Below, one piece after another: positions 9,626 through 21,689 of a stretch of DNA of 64,000 nt. The stretch is from positions 18,310,725 to 18,374,724 of the forward strand of contig OX419344.1 in NCBI GenBank assembly GCA_948470475.1. The letters are read 5' to 3'. Source of the DNA: Galaxea fascicularis (taxonomy: Eukaryota > Cnidaria > Anthozoa > Scleractinia > Euphylliidae). Numbering within the stretch: the stretch's first letter is position 1; every line of letters starts with the position of its first letter. The position numbers were made by a program, and so were the translations under genes. A model generated the notes under the pieces. It searched no databases and had not been told where the DNA came from. It was given only the letters and a program-made list of their open reading frames with translations.

Positions 9626-11414
9626 TCCTTTTTGTGAACTTCTCTGATGGCATCAAGAATCTTAGTTCAAACACCTACTTGAGTAATTCCATCTGCAAAA
9701 TAAAATGACAGAGGTTTAGAGAATCAAAACTTTTGTTAAGTGGCTTATTTGAATAAAAATGTAGCATCATAGTCCTTTGATACTGCACATTCTCTGCCAT
9801 CAACAGACAATTAAGAAAAGCTCTGACTAATTAGAACAAATGCGGTCAATGGTTATTTTCAACATAAACTGGTCTAGCTCCTTTTCCGTCAGATTTAAGA
9901 AGTCATCAAATGTTAACTTGTGTTCCTTAAATGGGCAATTCCAGAAAATATCCATACCCAACCACGGACGGCTTCCATGTTTTAACCCCCCCTTGCCTTC
10001 GGAAATTCCAGAATGCGTTACCCCCCCATGCCCTCAGAATTCCATAATCGTGAACCCCTCCTACCCTTCGGAATTTCCGGGGTTTTTTGGGAGGTACATT
10101 TTCGACTTGGCAACGTTTATATGAACAAACGAACATGAATTTATGCCTCCCAAAGGCTGTTATCTAGCGGCGCCAGGCGACAAGCTTTACTCTTCAGCGA
10201 CAAGAATAACCTACCGCGTGTGGCCAGGGTGTGCAACCTTTTTTTTTTAAGTCTAAATTTGGCTATAAAAAAACACCACTTACGGTAATTTTCATCCTCT
10301 TTGTTTTCTTGTGTTGTTCTGACGTTTACAAAGCAAAATAGCTAAAAAGACTGTTAAAATCTTTCGGCGGTTGAAAAGGTTAAAAATACCGTCGAGCCTT
10401 CGATCTTTCATCGTTGGGACCCTTCATATGTTATGTAGTGTGCACGAAAAGTCTTAATTTGGCTTTGTTTTCTTGTGTTGTTTTGACGTTCACAAAGCAA
10501 AATAGCTCGAAAGACTGTTTAAAAAATCTTTTGGTCGATTGCCGTCCGGCAGTCCGAATGTAAAATTATCTGACGGGCGTTCCTTGGAAGCGAGGGACAG
10601 GTGCGAGTTTTTTTGCCGTTTATCGGGCGGGAGACGGGAGTATCAAGAAATTGCACGCGGTAAATAAGGTACTTTTTCAGACGTTATTCACTTGACAAGA
10701 AATTCATCAAGGTAAATGTGAAACCCACGTTTTACTGTTCACTTCTACGTGTCTGATCAATCGATGCTTGTCTTCTGCTTCCGCGATCATACGTTCGTGG
10801 TTTATTTACGAACTGCAAAAGTCGACAACAATAGTGTTTTCAAGGAACTCAGTCTACTCTTTCTACTCTAGAAATCCCACCCGTGAACCCCCCCCCATGC
10901 CTTCGGATATTTTCCAATTGTAAATGCCCCCCCATTCCTTCAGAATTCCAGTTCAAAGAACCTCCCCTCCCCTTCGGAAATCCTAAAAGCCGTCCGTGGT
11001 ATAGGTATGGATATTTTCTGGAATCGCCCAATGTGAACAAAAACTCAGTTTTAGTCATCAGTGAACAGAATTAAATCAAACCTGAACCTACAGTTACAGT
11101 TCTCACAATCACGTATGGATGGATAAACTGATCAACTGGACAGCTGACAGGCAACACGCTGCCTCACAACCCCCCACCCACCACCACCTGCTTACCATGC
11201 TATCATCCATCAACCTGGGCACCCACTGACACTTATTTATAAGTAACTGCAAGGTTGATATCAATCATTATGAACAGTTGTATAAAACATGCAAAATACA
11301 ATAAACACTCACTCAGACTAATAGTAAAAATAAAGCCTTACCTGAAATTTTGGCAGCAAATGTGTTAACTCTAGACCACAATGGAACATTTCAAGGTCAC
11401 CATATCTCACTTCA
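9626..11414 (-). pseudogene. ASZ1: ASZ1-like SAM-domain exons (three)
   Basis: Exon 11,414-11,342 reads EVRYGDLEMFHCGLELTHLL and ends in phase 0 before GTAAGG. Exon 9,925-9,870 continues in phase with EHKLTFDDFLNLTEKELD. Exon 9,692-9,626 reads GITQVGV, TGA, TKILDAIREVHKK; its phase does not match the previous exon's visible donor. A 1.1-kb transposable element (9,933-11,029) fills most of the intron and touches the acceptor region of the middle exon. Confidence 0.75.
9933..11029. mobile_element. 1.1-kb inverted-repeat transposable element inside the ASZ1 intron
   Basis: Terminal inverted repeats start GGGC(A/G)ATTCCAGAAAATA at both ends and continue, less perfectly, through CCACGGACGGCTT and C-rich runs for over 100 bp. 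The flanks are AAT (9930-9932 and 11030-11032), a 3-bp target duplication. ORFs in it are short and come from the inverted arms; no transposase is visible. Confidence 0.8.
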
Positions 11415-12543
11415 CTGCAATTTAAAAATTTTATAGTAATCAGTATTCAGTATGACACCAAGGCTGTGCTCTAAGAAAAATACTAGGGGGCCCTTCGGGC
11501 ACCCAATCTTTTACGGTAGGGTGCCCGGAAGTCAAGCTTGGTAGCCCGGACAAAGCCATGACAAAGCCTGACAAAAAGGTTTTCCAAGAAAGAAGCTAAC
11601 TAAAGATTAATTCAAAGAAATTAATGCAGCGTATAGAAAGTATTCAGAGCATTTTGTTTCTGCATAACAAAAAAACAACAGCAGCTATTCTTTTAACACC
11701 AAACACTTAAACCTCTGATAAGCTCTGAGCCACAACCAGTTGCAAATGTAGTTGAGACATCTACCTTAATGAGACATCTCTTCACTGTGATATTGCACAT
11801 AATCTTACCCCCCTCTCCCCCTCTCCAATGTCGCTAGTTAAGCAATATCATGTACAAAACTGAGAAGAACAACATTGAATTGGGGAGACGGGTAAATGTT
11901 ATTCTATGACAAATTTATTTGTGATCCATTAAGTTCATAAAGCCATTTTTTCACAAAGTGTATCTGCAACATTTTTGCAACTGGTTGTAGCTTGAATTTC
12001 TTCAAAATGCCTTCTTTGCAGAGCACTTTACTGGTAGGCTACCAGCATTTTCAGAGGGGCTTACTATTGGAACCAGTTTCACAATTCCAGGAAAATGGTT
12101 AGGGACTTAGGCTTGGATTATTGTCAATGAGAATTTTACAGTTCTGCAGGACTGGTGCTTTACATGAATTACGTCAACAAAAGGATTAATTTTGTTTTAG
12201 TATTTAATTAATTTGTTGTTCCAGAACATATTCATCCCCTTCAAAGAGGTTTTTGGTTTGAGCCCCTTCCCTTCCCCACCTGTCTCAAAATTCCAGTTAA
12301 CTTTAAGAACTTTCCTCCGTGCAAAAGTTTGGCATTTGGACCACCACCACCTGGAAATTTCCAATGACCTTAAAAAGGAGAGGGATATGAATAGTTCTGA
12401 AACTGCACAATTCACAGATGCTGTTAAATGAGGCCACACCAACACAATTTCAGAGAAGTTCTCACCCTCTCCTCCCCTCATAAACATGTTACCGGTAGCT
12501 GCACTTTCGTTTGGAACAGAAATATTGCCTGAAGATAACTTAC
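11415..12543. other. ASZ1-like intron, expected ankyrin exon not found
   Basis: The stretch includes a GGGCCC-rich repeat-like block around 11,485-11,560 (CTTCGGGCACCC) and otherwise unremarkable AT-rich sequence. I searched the minus strand by eye for a further ankyrin repeat and saw none. ORFs here have no recognisable content. Confidence 0.5.
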
Positions 12544-12655
12544 AGTCCATCCTCGAATGTCTTGTTTGTTGATCTCGGCACCACGTTCTAACAACTCTTC
12601 ACAAACTGCAACCCTTCCTTCTCTTGCTGCATACATGAGTGGCGTCATACGATAT
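12544..12655 (-). pseudogene. ASZ1: ASZ1-like ankyrin-repeat exon
   Basis: 112-bp exon between a TTTTTTCAG acceptor and a GTAAGT donor. It encodes one clear ankyrin repeat: YRMTPLMYAAREGR, then ELLERGAEINKQDIRGWT. It is the most 5' exon I can identify; GASZ proteins normally have several more repeats upstream. Confidence 0.75.
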
Positions 12656-12934
12656 CTGAAAAAATGTTACACATGAAATGTTACAAAATCCGTGGTAAAA
12701 AATGTCAGAAACTGGACAAAAACTTTTCAATAAGGTTAAGGATAAAAGTCTGCATACAAGCCAACTGGCCAATCCGCCAGAGCTTAAAATCGCGATTTCT
12801 GTACATGTAGCCACCAAGGTTTTTTTGTGCGCTAACACCAGGGGTATTTTGGCAGTATTTGCTAGGCGTTCTCTCGCCCACTCCTTCCCAGACCTCGCGC
12901 GGACAAGGGGACAAGAGGGAACGCCTAGGGACTA

Positions 12935-13740
12935 GATCCTCTTTGCTTTGGACGCTTACTTTGCTTGGAAACTCCTAGATTCACTGAGCGTGTCAGTGAC
13001 AAAATCAATCAGATCTAGAGCAGAGCAATTTGATGAGGGTGAACTGGGCCTTTAAACAAGGCACGTGCACTGATTGATTGTCTGAAAGCATCAGGTAAAT
13101 TCCTTTAAGAGACAGGCCTGGAAATAAAGAACAATTAACGGAAGTGTTTCTGTTTGCTTTAGGCGTTCACTTTACTTGGTGACTTGCAGATCCACTGTGT
13201 GTATTACAAATTGGGATCTAGAGCTGTGGAAAGCAATCAGGGTGAATATGGGCTTTTAACTGAACAACCCCCCATTGATTGATTAATTGTCTGAAAGTAT
13301 GGCTACTGCACACTAGCTGACTTTTTGTCGGCCGACGAAAAATCTTCATTTGTCGGCTAGTGTGCGGTGAATTCAGACAAGTATGCGGACAAGATCGGAG
13401 TTTGTCGGGCGATATCTGATATCTGTGCCAGATCTCAAAACGTCTTGTCGGGCCTTGTCGGCCAGTGTGCGTTGGCTTGCGCGCGCCTCAACCAATTAGG
13501 AAACGTCATGAGGGTCAAGTGAATTTTCAATTTTCGCCACGTCAGTGGAATGGGCGCTATCTTGATTTTGGATGACTCGGTCCCAAGCGTCAACGCGGTT
13601 AGTCGCGACAAAAACTCGGCCAGTGAGCGGCAAGCTGATGGCCCGACAAATTTTAATCCGACAAAAAACTTGCAGTTCTACGACCTTAAGTCGGCTAGTT
13701 TGCGGCGGGCTTAAATTCCTTTCAGAAACATGCCTGTTGT
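12935..13740. repeat. Diverged tandem duplication; second copy carries a MITE
   Basis: About 200 bp starting near CTTTGCTTTGGACGCTTACTTT (12,940) is repeated from about 13,150 (TTTGCTTTAGGCGTTCACTTT). Both copies share GATCTAGAGC, GATTGATTGTCTGAAAG-like and AAATTCCTTT segments. In the second copy the segment between TGAAAGTA and TAAATTCC is split by the element at 13,300-13,711. Confidence 0.7.
13300..13711. mobile_element. MITE with imperfect inverted ends (GTCGGCTAGTGTGCG type)
   Basis: Left end TGGCTACTGCACACTAGCTG and right end, reverse-complemented, AGCCCGCCGCAAACTAGCCG pair imperfectly. The interior repeats TGTCGG several times. The paralogous site at about 13,098 is empty. No protein is encoded. 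Confidence 0.72.
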
Positions 13741-13759
13741 CGTAAGTGAGATACACAAA

Positions 13760-14772
13760 ATGAACATCGCTACTTCAGTGGAAATCTACCGTTTTAAAAA
13801 ATGTGGGGTACTGTAGATGAATAGTGTAAATATTGCATGAAGGACAAATGAATGTTAAATGTTGCATAATACATACAAAGAATTAATTAAAGAAAACATA
13901 CGAAGCAAGCATTTCTACGTTTTACTCAATTATTTAAGTTTATGCACACTTACCAAAGCTCTCTTTTGCCTAAATTTGAAGGCTCGTTTTGATTCAAATT
14001 TCACGTTCAACGTAGAGGATTTCGATGTTCGTTTCTGTAAAACTAATACTAGACAATTTTCTGTGTCTTACAGTTAAAGCTTTAATTAAAGTCTACAAAT
14101 CTCTGGACCCTACTACAGTTGAATGCAGTTCTATTTCTGGCCTGTCAGGAAAAAAGCTTGTCTTTGTATATATAGAATTTGCTATGATTAAAAAGTGCGT
14201 CTTTTTTCCCGTGACCTTCGCGTTGATGTTGTACTAACAAAAACAAAAACAAATAAAAAAAAATTCAGAAGGAACAGTGCTTGCACGATTTCTTGAAGCG
14301 TTTATTTGTTGTCTGTTTGAAAGAACGACGTCAGACATTTTATTAATCAAACCTTATTTTTCTCGTAGTGTAAGAATGTACGGTACATTTAAGAAAAAAA
14401 TAATGATTCAGTGCAAGGCGGCTTTCGCGTAAAAGGGAGAAGTTATAACAACTAAAAAATTCACTTGTATAAAGCCGAATTAGCTGCAACGGGTGAGTTA
14501 AGATCTTCTTGATTCTTTCTGTGTTACATTCTGGGCACTAAAGTATTGGTTGCGTCTGAATATTAAAGCTGTATTAAACTTTGAAATAGCAGAGTTATTA
14601 TTCAATCGGTGGTGAAGAGAAATCAATAAGTTTTCAGTTTGCGAAAATGCTTTTTATCACCTTTTATCTGAATGCAGCAGAAAAAATTTGGAATCCTCAA
14701 ACAGGCGAAAACCTACGTCGAAAAGTAAATGAAGACATGCACAAAATGCGATCCGCCGATGGATGAAATATT
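13760..14772. other. No gene recognised
   Basis: AT-rich sequence with an A-rich simple stretch (AACAAAAACAAAAACAAA near 14,237). The short ORFs at 13,859-14,237 show no family features. I see nothing supportable. Confidence 0.5.
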
Positions 14773-14775
14773 TTA

Positions 14776-15173
14776 GGCTGCGTTCACACTTGGTGTCCGA
14801 GCACTAGTGCCCGGGCACCGGCATAAAATGGTGCTGTGTCCAGACATTGGGCCGCCCGATATGTTGATATGTTCACATTCACTCCGTCGGACGCCATTTT
14901 GAAATCTAGACTACCCTTGAGCATAGCAAGGAATTGTGGGTACGCAAAGCAGTGGTTTGTGGGTAAGGTGCCAGGGAATTAACGAAAAACGTGTGCACAC
15001 AAGGAATCAGTGCCCAGTTCAGTGCCCGAGTACAAGGTCGAAACCTTGTACTCGGGCAACATACCCGTGCCCGAATTCTGGCCCGGGTACTTGAAAAAAA
15101 GGAGCGTTCACATTAGTGCCCATCAAGAAATGTACACGGGCACCGTGCTCGGGCACCAAGTGTGAACGCAGCC
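14776..15173. mobile_element. Harbinger-type MITE with TTA target duplication
   Basis: Perfect terminal inverted repeats GGCTGCGTTCACACTTGGTG at both ends, with TTA at 14,773-14,775 and 15,174-15,176. The interior is made of inverted GTGCCCGGGCAC-like words. The 3-bp TTA duplication is the usual PIF/Harbinger hallmark. Short ORFs overlapping it are not genes. Confidence 0.85.
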
Positions 15174-15176
15174 TTA

Positions 15177-17870
15177 GTCGTTACGAGTTGTTTTTAATTT
15201 TCCTCGCGTTCACCATAGCGATAAAACCCCTATTGAAGCTCAAGCTAATTTTCTTTTTCGGGACACCTCACACCTCCGCTAGAGTTCAATTAATTATTTT
15301 GTATATCTTTGAGTTCTTACAGTTAGATCACGATGGTGTTGTCATTGTCTTGAGCCTACTTCACTTCATAATTTTCGGTGAGTCACACAGATAATCTAAG
15401 AGTTGCATATTTGTACGCCTCGGTTTGTCGATCGTTCACTGTAGAAGACTTTTTTCTACCAAAACTTCACTTGATAGTTTCTGAATTTCTATGGATCGAA
15501 AGTTCATTTGTTACCATGTAGACCTATGAAGACCTATTATTTGTGGTATAAGTGGCTTTCCTCAAATTCCTGAGCAACTTCACGAACGATTTGTTCCGCC
15601 AGTTTGTTTCCCGGTTACTGAGTTATTTTCACCTTACTAAGTGTGTTAAATTTAACCTTTACTTTATTCCTGGGATAGTGCTAATCGTTCTTGGAAACGC
15701 AATCTAACCGGAGGATAAATTTTATTCCTCCATTAGCAAGAACGTGTCCACCCTTCAGTGATCAATAATTTATCCAATAGAGGAACTTGCGATCGGAGAA
15801 GTCCTGCGGGATGGCTCATGATTGCCTTAGTTAAATTACTGGATTGTTCTTTACTTCTGTTTCTTTTTTGGTGGATTTTGTTATATTGTGTGAAGACTGT
15901 GAAATCACATTCACGAGTCATATCGTTTTTATTCACTATTATTGTCAACTTTATTAAGTTTGCTCTCTCAGATCGAGAGTTTAAAGTAACATGAACTGCT
16001 AAAATAATGGTATACAAAGTAAATTTCACCTGTCTTGGATAATCTGTTTATGAATTTAAAAATTTTTTGAGAGAAGACAAAGAATGGGAATCACCACTAG
16101 TTTGATACCCGTTCTTAATCTGATATTAAAGTTTAGCCAACAATTTGCAGCCTTAAATTTGTTCAATGCAGTATGTCATGAGGATTTCCAAGCATCTCAA
16201 AGTTAGTTTAAATTAAGTTTGCTTCATTAATATTAACCATTGTCTTCAATCCATTGTTTGGTGCTTTGAGATCCACTTAGTATATAAACATACGTTTTCT
16301 TGTATTTGACGTATCACATAATTTATCCATGAATGGAAAGAGAGTTATCACATGGACCTTAGTTTTAAATGTTCATCAGAACTGAACCCTGGTAAAATTC
16401 GCACTATTTTAAGGGTTGTCCTTTGCAGTGATTTGAGCCTTAGCGGGCTCTTCTACGATGGGTACCAGTAGTAGGTGATTCGTTTACAATAGTTTGTGTG
16501 TATGGGAGACTTCTTTGAATCGCTTGTCGGAGCAGCCGGCGACTCCGTATCCTGACCGGTTGTTTATTTTGCTCTGTTACCTTGTGAGCATGTGCAGCGA
16601 ACTTGATTTGGCACATAAATTAGTGAATACTTATCTGTATCTCTGTATGCTTTCACTTTCATGAGCACCATTTGCTCCAAGTACACCCTGTGCAATCTGA
16701 ATAAAATTTGGTCAATTCTAGCAGTATCCCAATACTGCACTGAACATGACTGTGAACATAACAGGACGAAAAAACACAGGAAAGGACACTGTCTTCGTCC
16801 GCGACATTGATGACCACTTTCAGTAATTGAAATGAAAACTCTATTGAAAAAGTAATAAATTTACGTGCTCGTGATGGAGTGCGACAGGGCGGGACAACGA
16901 GATCTGAGCGCGCACAATTCGGCAGCTACTGCCGCGGATCCTACATGCTATTTACACAAAATCATCGCCCACGAAAAACATCACGACCGCCTGCTTGATC
17001 GCATGTTGTGTAACAAATATCTGAAGCGCCCATGCCTCACATGGTCACGGACAGTCTGTCAACAATAGTTCTGCTATCCACTAAGGCTACTGTAGCAAAA
17101 CAACAACAACAACAACAACAACAAAAGGTGAAAAACATATACACGTTCGAAAACGGATTTTTTTAAGAAATTGTAAGTCAGGAAGTACCTTGCCCTCCGT
17201 TACCTTTTCCTCATTGACACACGGATTAATTCCCAGTTTTATGAATTCTGAGCAATCCCAAAGTTTTTTTTATTCTTGCCGGTCAGTTGGTGTCCAAACA
17301 AAAAAAAATGTCCAAAAATTAGTCCTGTTCAATTGCTTTTCATCGTGGAACTGGCAACGTTTATGAGGGAATCCAGGCTATTAACCATTGAGAAAGATAC
17401 ACGGATGTTGTTTGAAAGTCCATCGGCTATCGCTTCAAAACGAGGCCGCTTGAGGACATGATTTGCAATCTTGTGATCGTTTTCCAGGTGCCTCGTCAAT
17501 CCAAACAAAAGAACCGTTTGGGCAGATTTTGCAGTACGTGGCCACACGTCCAATATCTTCAGAGTAATAACCACCTGAAGGACGTAAAACAGGTGGTAAA
17601 TATCTTATGAAACGTACAGAAAGTAGAGACGGATCAAGGATTAGATCTCAGTGGTGCGGTGGTTGAATCAACGAGAGCTCTGTGAGCCAAGTCGGGCAAG
17701 TGGTATAAGAGTAGCTAGAGGTTCGTGTTGACTGATAGCCAAGGCTTGAGGAAATGACGATTTTTATTCGTCTAGCTAACAGTAAGATCATATGTCGAAG
17801 TTAAGTGATAGCTGAAAGATGACTAAATTGTTAACCGCACCATGCCTTATCTTTCTGCTTCTTCAGTATT
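15177..17870. other. No gene recognised
   Basis: Contains a short CAA microsatellite at 17,100-17,125 and a few ORFs under 100 codons. A minus-strand stretch around 17,500-17,330 reads LTRHLENDHKIANHVL, which faintly recalls a zinc-finger/BED segment of an hAT transposase, but nothing around it supports that. No exon could be justified. Confidence 0.5.
17100..17125 (+). repeat. (CAA)n microsatellite
   Basis: Eight or nine uninterrupted CAA triplets. Confidence 0.9.
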
Positions 17871-18089
17871 TATCATGCACGAATGGAAGTAATTATAAGG
17901 TAACAATTAAATTAACAAATTAATAATAAAAATATTAAAAGTGTATTTAAAGCTAAGGTGCATCATAAACAGAACGCATTCTTAACTGTTCCTTAATTGT
18001 AATGCAGGTCATTCCATAGCTTTGATGCGCAAAGGGAAAAGGCTCTGTCGCCATATAATTTCGTCTTGGAAAAAGGTACAGCTAAAAAT

Positions 18090-18350
18090 TTCTAAGATGA
18101 CCTGTGGTTACGCTCAGGAGCATAAAACTGTCATCCACTTACCAAGAATACCATTCACACATGACTGAATGGTTTGAACCGACTTATCTCTATGTTCAAA
18201 CGAAGTTGATTCAAAGAACAGACAGATATATGTGTCATCGGCGTACAGATGGTATTTGACACCACGTTCTCGTAAAATGTCTCCAAGGGGTGCAGTATAT
18301 AAAACATACAAGATTGGGCCGTGGACGGATCCCTGGGCCGGGGTACACCA
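18090..18350 (-). mobile_element. LINE reverse-transcriptase fragment, minus strand
   Basis: Reading the minus strand from about 18,350 gives a PAQGSVHGPILYVLYTAPLG box and then YHLYADDTYICLF, which are RT motifs 4 and 5 including the catalytic YADD. The fragment ends around 18,110. It is CR1/L2-like and related to, but distinct from, the LINE at 1.1-3.7 kb. The AT-rich sequence further down (to about 17,880) may be its tail. Confidence 0.75.
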
Positions 18351-18359
18351 GCAAACTCT

Positions 18360-21300
18360 AGATTACGACATAAAGAGGTACTTTTGCCTTATGGTTACAT
18401 ACTGTTACATACTGTCATGCTTAGCAACATGGCAGTTAAAATTTAGCTTAGAGTAAAATGCGTCCGTAAATCTCAGACAAACAAAGAGAGTATTAACGAT
18501 AAAAAAGAAATTCAAATATAAATTGGAGCAACAACTGGCGCAAAGAAACAAAACGTGATATTTCGTAGAGATCATAAACCACGCATTTATTAATGTAAGC
18601 TTAAGGATATTTGAACTTGCAGGGTAAAACTAAGCTTCCTCTAAAACAATCGTTGTATGTATCCTCTCACAAACCGTCGCGTTCAAAGGAAATCGCTCAT
18701 ATGTTGGCAGCTACCGCATATATGTGACTATTTTTTGACTGTTCGTCGATTACCGTTGAGTTGCCCCTGCTGATTGCCCTGAATTGGTCCTGCTACACAC
18801 ATTGACATGATCAGCAGCCGTCATTTTGTCCTGAAACCTCATTCAGGCGCAATCAAACCACAATTAGGATTTTCTGGTTCCGGTTTTGGATTCTTCCAGA
18901 GCGTCCGTTGCCCGTTTCGCTGGTCAAGGGTCACGCAGGCTCTGGGGACGAGATTGGCAGACAGCAATAAGCCGATTACTGCGCTTACGCACATTCACGA
19001 CTTAAAAATGAGACTGCGTTGAGCTCAATGAGAATTTTACGAAATCACAGCCCTACCTGGATACTTTGAATTTTGACCTCTTTCAGATCCAGTAACAGAT
19101 TGTGGGACATTTGTCACCTCAGTAGATTTCAAAGGGTTATGTCAGGGTACGTTTCTTTGGGAAAATCCAAATCCGGATTCTTAGATCCAAAAACGGATTT
19201 TGCGTTTCTTTACCAGAATCAAAAAAAAAAAAAATACTCACAATTTTTTAGCAATAACCTATGCAAAATATGCAAAATTTGATGAACATTACCAACGAAA
19301 TTTTATTGGCTTTTAAATTTGAGTTGACAGAGGAATATCCAAAAGCCAACATTACTAGACAAACAAGAAAAGTGAGGTTTGAATCTCACTGTGGTTTTTT
19401 GCTGCTGGTAGAGGGGTGGCTGTGCAATAAAGACACCACCTTTTGACGTTAAGCAAGGGGGATGCAGGCAACATGCAACATCTATATTGTGGTTTGGTGG
19501 GTCCTGTTCGAGTGTAGTAGTTTTGACCACTTCCCTTACTTGTACTTTTTGCTGCTTCTCAATTTTCCGCTTCTTGATTGAATTGCTTTTGCCACCGACT
19601 GCCACGCATCATTTGGTTCAGAAGACCAGATTGATAGCCGGTTGACCGACGGTTTGCGAGGAAAATCTACTTGGTCTCGATCCCGCAGAAACCGAGCCTT
19701 CTTCCCTTTGACTGCTATTATGTTGGCTGGCAGAAAACACTATTTGTAATTCACTAGAATTGGAGCGTCTCAATTATTCCCCCACAATTTGTCTAATGAT
19801 GCCACCATTACACAATACAGTCGTCAACATTTGCCAACATGACAACACGTGCAACAGAAAGCACTAGATAACATCAACCCATTATCCTCCCTGAATTAAC
19901 TATTATCGTTAACTCTCAAATTGCCTTGAATTTACTGATATCGTTCATTTAGAAAACTGACAGTCTGAAACGAATTTAAAAGGAGAATCCTCAATGTGCG
20001 GACAGGGTAACGGGGTCCAACACAGTGGCGATCCTTTCTTACTTCCTGAGCTCCAATTCAGAGACCAACGTCTTGTTCCTCCTTACAATTTCAGTTCTTG
20101 ATGGAAAATACAGGGTGTGAAATCCTGCTTGGGAGTAATGTGACGGATACGTAAACATTGTAAGTTGAGATAAAAACAATAAGGAAGCCAAAGAGGTAAC
20201 ATTCTGTATTTTCCAAATTAATCCCAGGAAGCTCAAATGTTCATTTTTCAGCTGATATTACTATCATTATTACGTTTAGATTGAATAAGCATGTGAAGCT
20301 ACGGGGGAGGGGTGAGGTAATTCCTTTCAATGTTTCACTTCTTGCTCGAAGAAACCTCTCGAGATTTATAAAAGGACAAGGTGTTTCACCGCTCATGCAA
20401 GTTGATTCCACTATTTCAGTCAGCGTATCGCCATGTATTAATCAACAACAGTACGGTGGCCTTTAATGGCACGATGCCACACGAATCTTTCGTGAACTGG
20501 TCGAACATCAAAAGACTACGTAACAGTTTTGCTTTTTCTATGCCCAGAGATGGTTATCAAAAAAACCGGTTGCTTTTTAATTGTGCCAAATTGAAATCAA
20601 AGTGAAGAGAGTTGAATTCACGCTCTGGGTACGGGTCACTCAGCCACACATTGCACTGAAACAAGGATTACGGTTTGCCATATGAATAAAGTTTGTAGGA
20701 TGGGGTAATCGATTTTAAGTTATCATCATTGGTGAATAAGAGTCAAGGCTTAGAACTATTCGTGCGCAATTGTATGCACCCGTCTGGGCATGCAAGTTAT
20801 TTCCATGACAGAAGGCGTGTACGCCTTTTTCCAAAATAGCCGGAATTTTAATATTATCCTTGCCTCATTCAAGGTAAAACATTCTTTTGATCTTAAGAAC
20901 GATGCAACAAGGGCTAATTTAAATCAAATCAAAAGATTATTAATATAGGAACCATTTTGGAATAAGGTGTGTGGAATCCAACTGCAGACAAAAGGTTATA
21001 CAAATAAAAAGTGTCACGGTTAGTGACTGTTTGACTTCCAAACAATCGGCACTGTGATTAAATTTTCAATGGCACGAGTCGACAGACTCGTATAGACTCT
21101 GTAAATTCCATGAAAATTGAACAAAAATAGTTCAGTATTTTTATTTGTTTTCGTACAAGTATATATCTCAGATTTTCAAAAAAGCCCTTTGTTCATTTGA
21201 TTACGAATTTTGTTTTGGTGGACGGTTGTTAAAATATCACGGTAGGCTTGCATGCTAATTACAGTTAGTAAAGTTGAAAAGAGACTTTCTTTGCAACAAA

Positions 21301-21465
21301 GGTGTTGGTCATACAGTGTTAATAGTGTTAGCACAAGTGGATTAAGTAGAGCTGGAGCAACGCATATGCAAGAGTCGGTAGCTATGAGTTAACACTCATT
21401 CTCAGTTAGTACTTGGCTTGGGTCGAGCCGATTTGTCCTAAAATTCCCACGGCCTGCTCCCGTCT
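18360..21465. other. No gene recognised
   Basis: Several ORFs under 100 codons on both strands show no domain, signal peptide or splice support. AT-rich sequence with an A run near 19,222. Nothing further is supportable. Confidence 0.45.
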
Positions 21466-21680
21466 GGCCTTGTAGCTCAGTCGGTAGAGCAACGGTGATC
21501 TAAATCCGAAGGTCGTGGGTTCGATTCCCACCCAGGTCAGAGATTTTTTTCTCTGTCCTTGGGTTAGTTAGTCCCTGATGCTGTTGATCAGCGATGGTTT
21601 CTAATTATTCATTCATCACACTTGCAGTAGTGTAAGACCTCATTTGATGTCTTCATACATATAAAAAAATCTTCATTTTC
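21466..21680 (+). mobile_element. tRNA-derived SINE
   Basis: The head (21,466-21,540) has a near-perfect tRNA acceptor stem (GGCCTTG against CAGGTC), an exact D arm (GCTC...GAGC) and an exact T arm (GTGGG TTCGATT CCCAC) with A and B promoter boxes. The anticodon arm does not fold: a CGG/CCG mini-stem closes a 10-base loop. A tail begins AGAGATTTTTTTCTCTGTCC and runs to an A-rich end near 21,670. A genuine tRNA is unlikely because of the anticodon arm and tail. Confidence 0.75.
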
Positions 21681-21689
21681 GTAAGCTTA

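Larger units (their letters stand above)
8210..12655 (-). pseudogene. ASZ1: ASZ1 (GASZ) homologue: ankyrin repeats, SAM, C-terminal anchor; probably disabled
   Basis: Minus-strand exons, in transcript order: 12,655-12,544 (ankyrin), 11,414-11,342, 9,925-9,870 and 9,692-9,626 (SAM), 9,236-9,116 (helical linker), about 8,954-8,877, a 15-bp exon at 8,426-8,412, and 8,356-8,210 (membrane anchor and stop). Domain order and the YGDLEMF start of the SAM region match GASZ, a mitochondrial-surface scaffold of the germline piRNA pathway. Most junctions keep phase, but two in-frame TGA codons occur (9,669-9,667 in GITQVGV-TGA and 8,882-8,880 in SLSEEL-TGA), the 9,870/9,692 junction is one base out, the best acceptor of the 8.9-kb exon gives the wrong frame, and the ankyrin exon expected between 12,544 and 11,414 is not found. 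Earlier 5' exons are also not found. Either a pseudogene or a poorly resolved allele. Confidence 0.75.

Noticed and set aside
10849..11058. Minus-strand ORF with RKYPYLYHGRLLGF
   Set aside because: It reads one arm of the inverted-repeat element at 9,933-11,029; the other arm gives a similar peptide at 9,927-10,136.
21466..21540. A functional tRNA, possibly with a CTA anticodon
   Set aside because: D, T and acceptor arms fold, but the anticodon stem does not pair around CTA, and a SINE tail follows directly.
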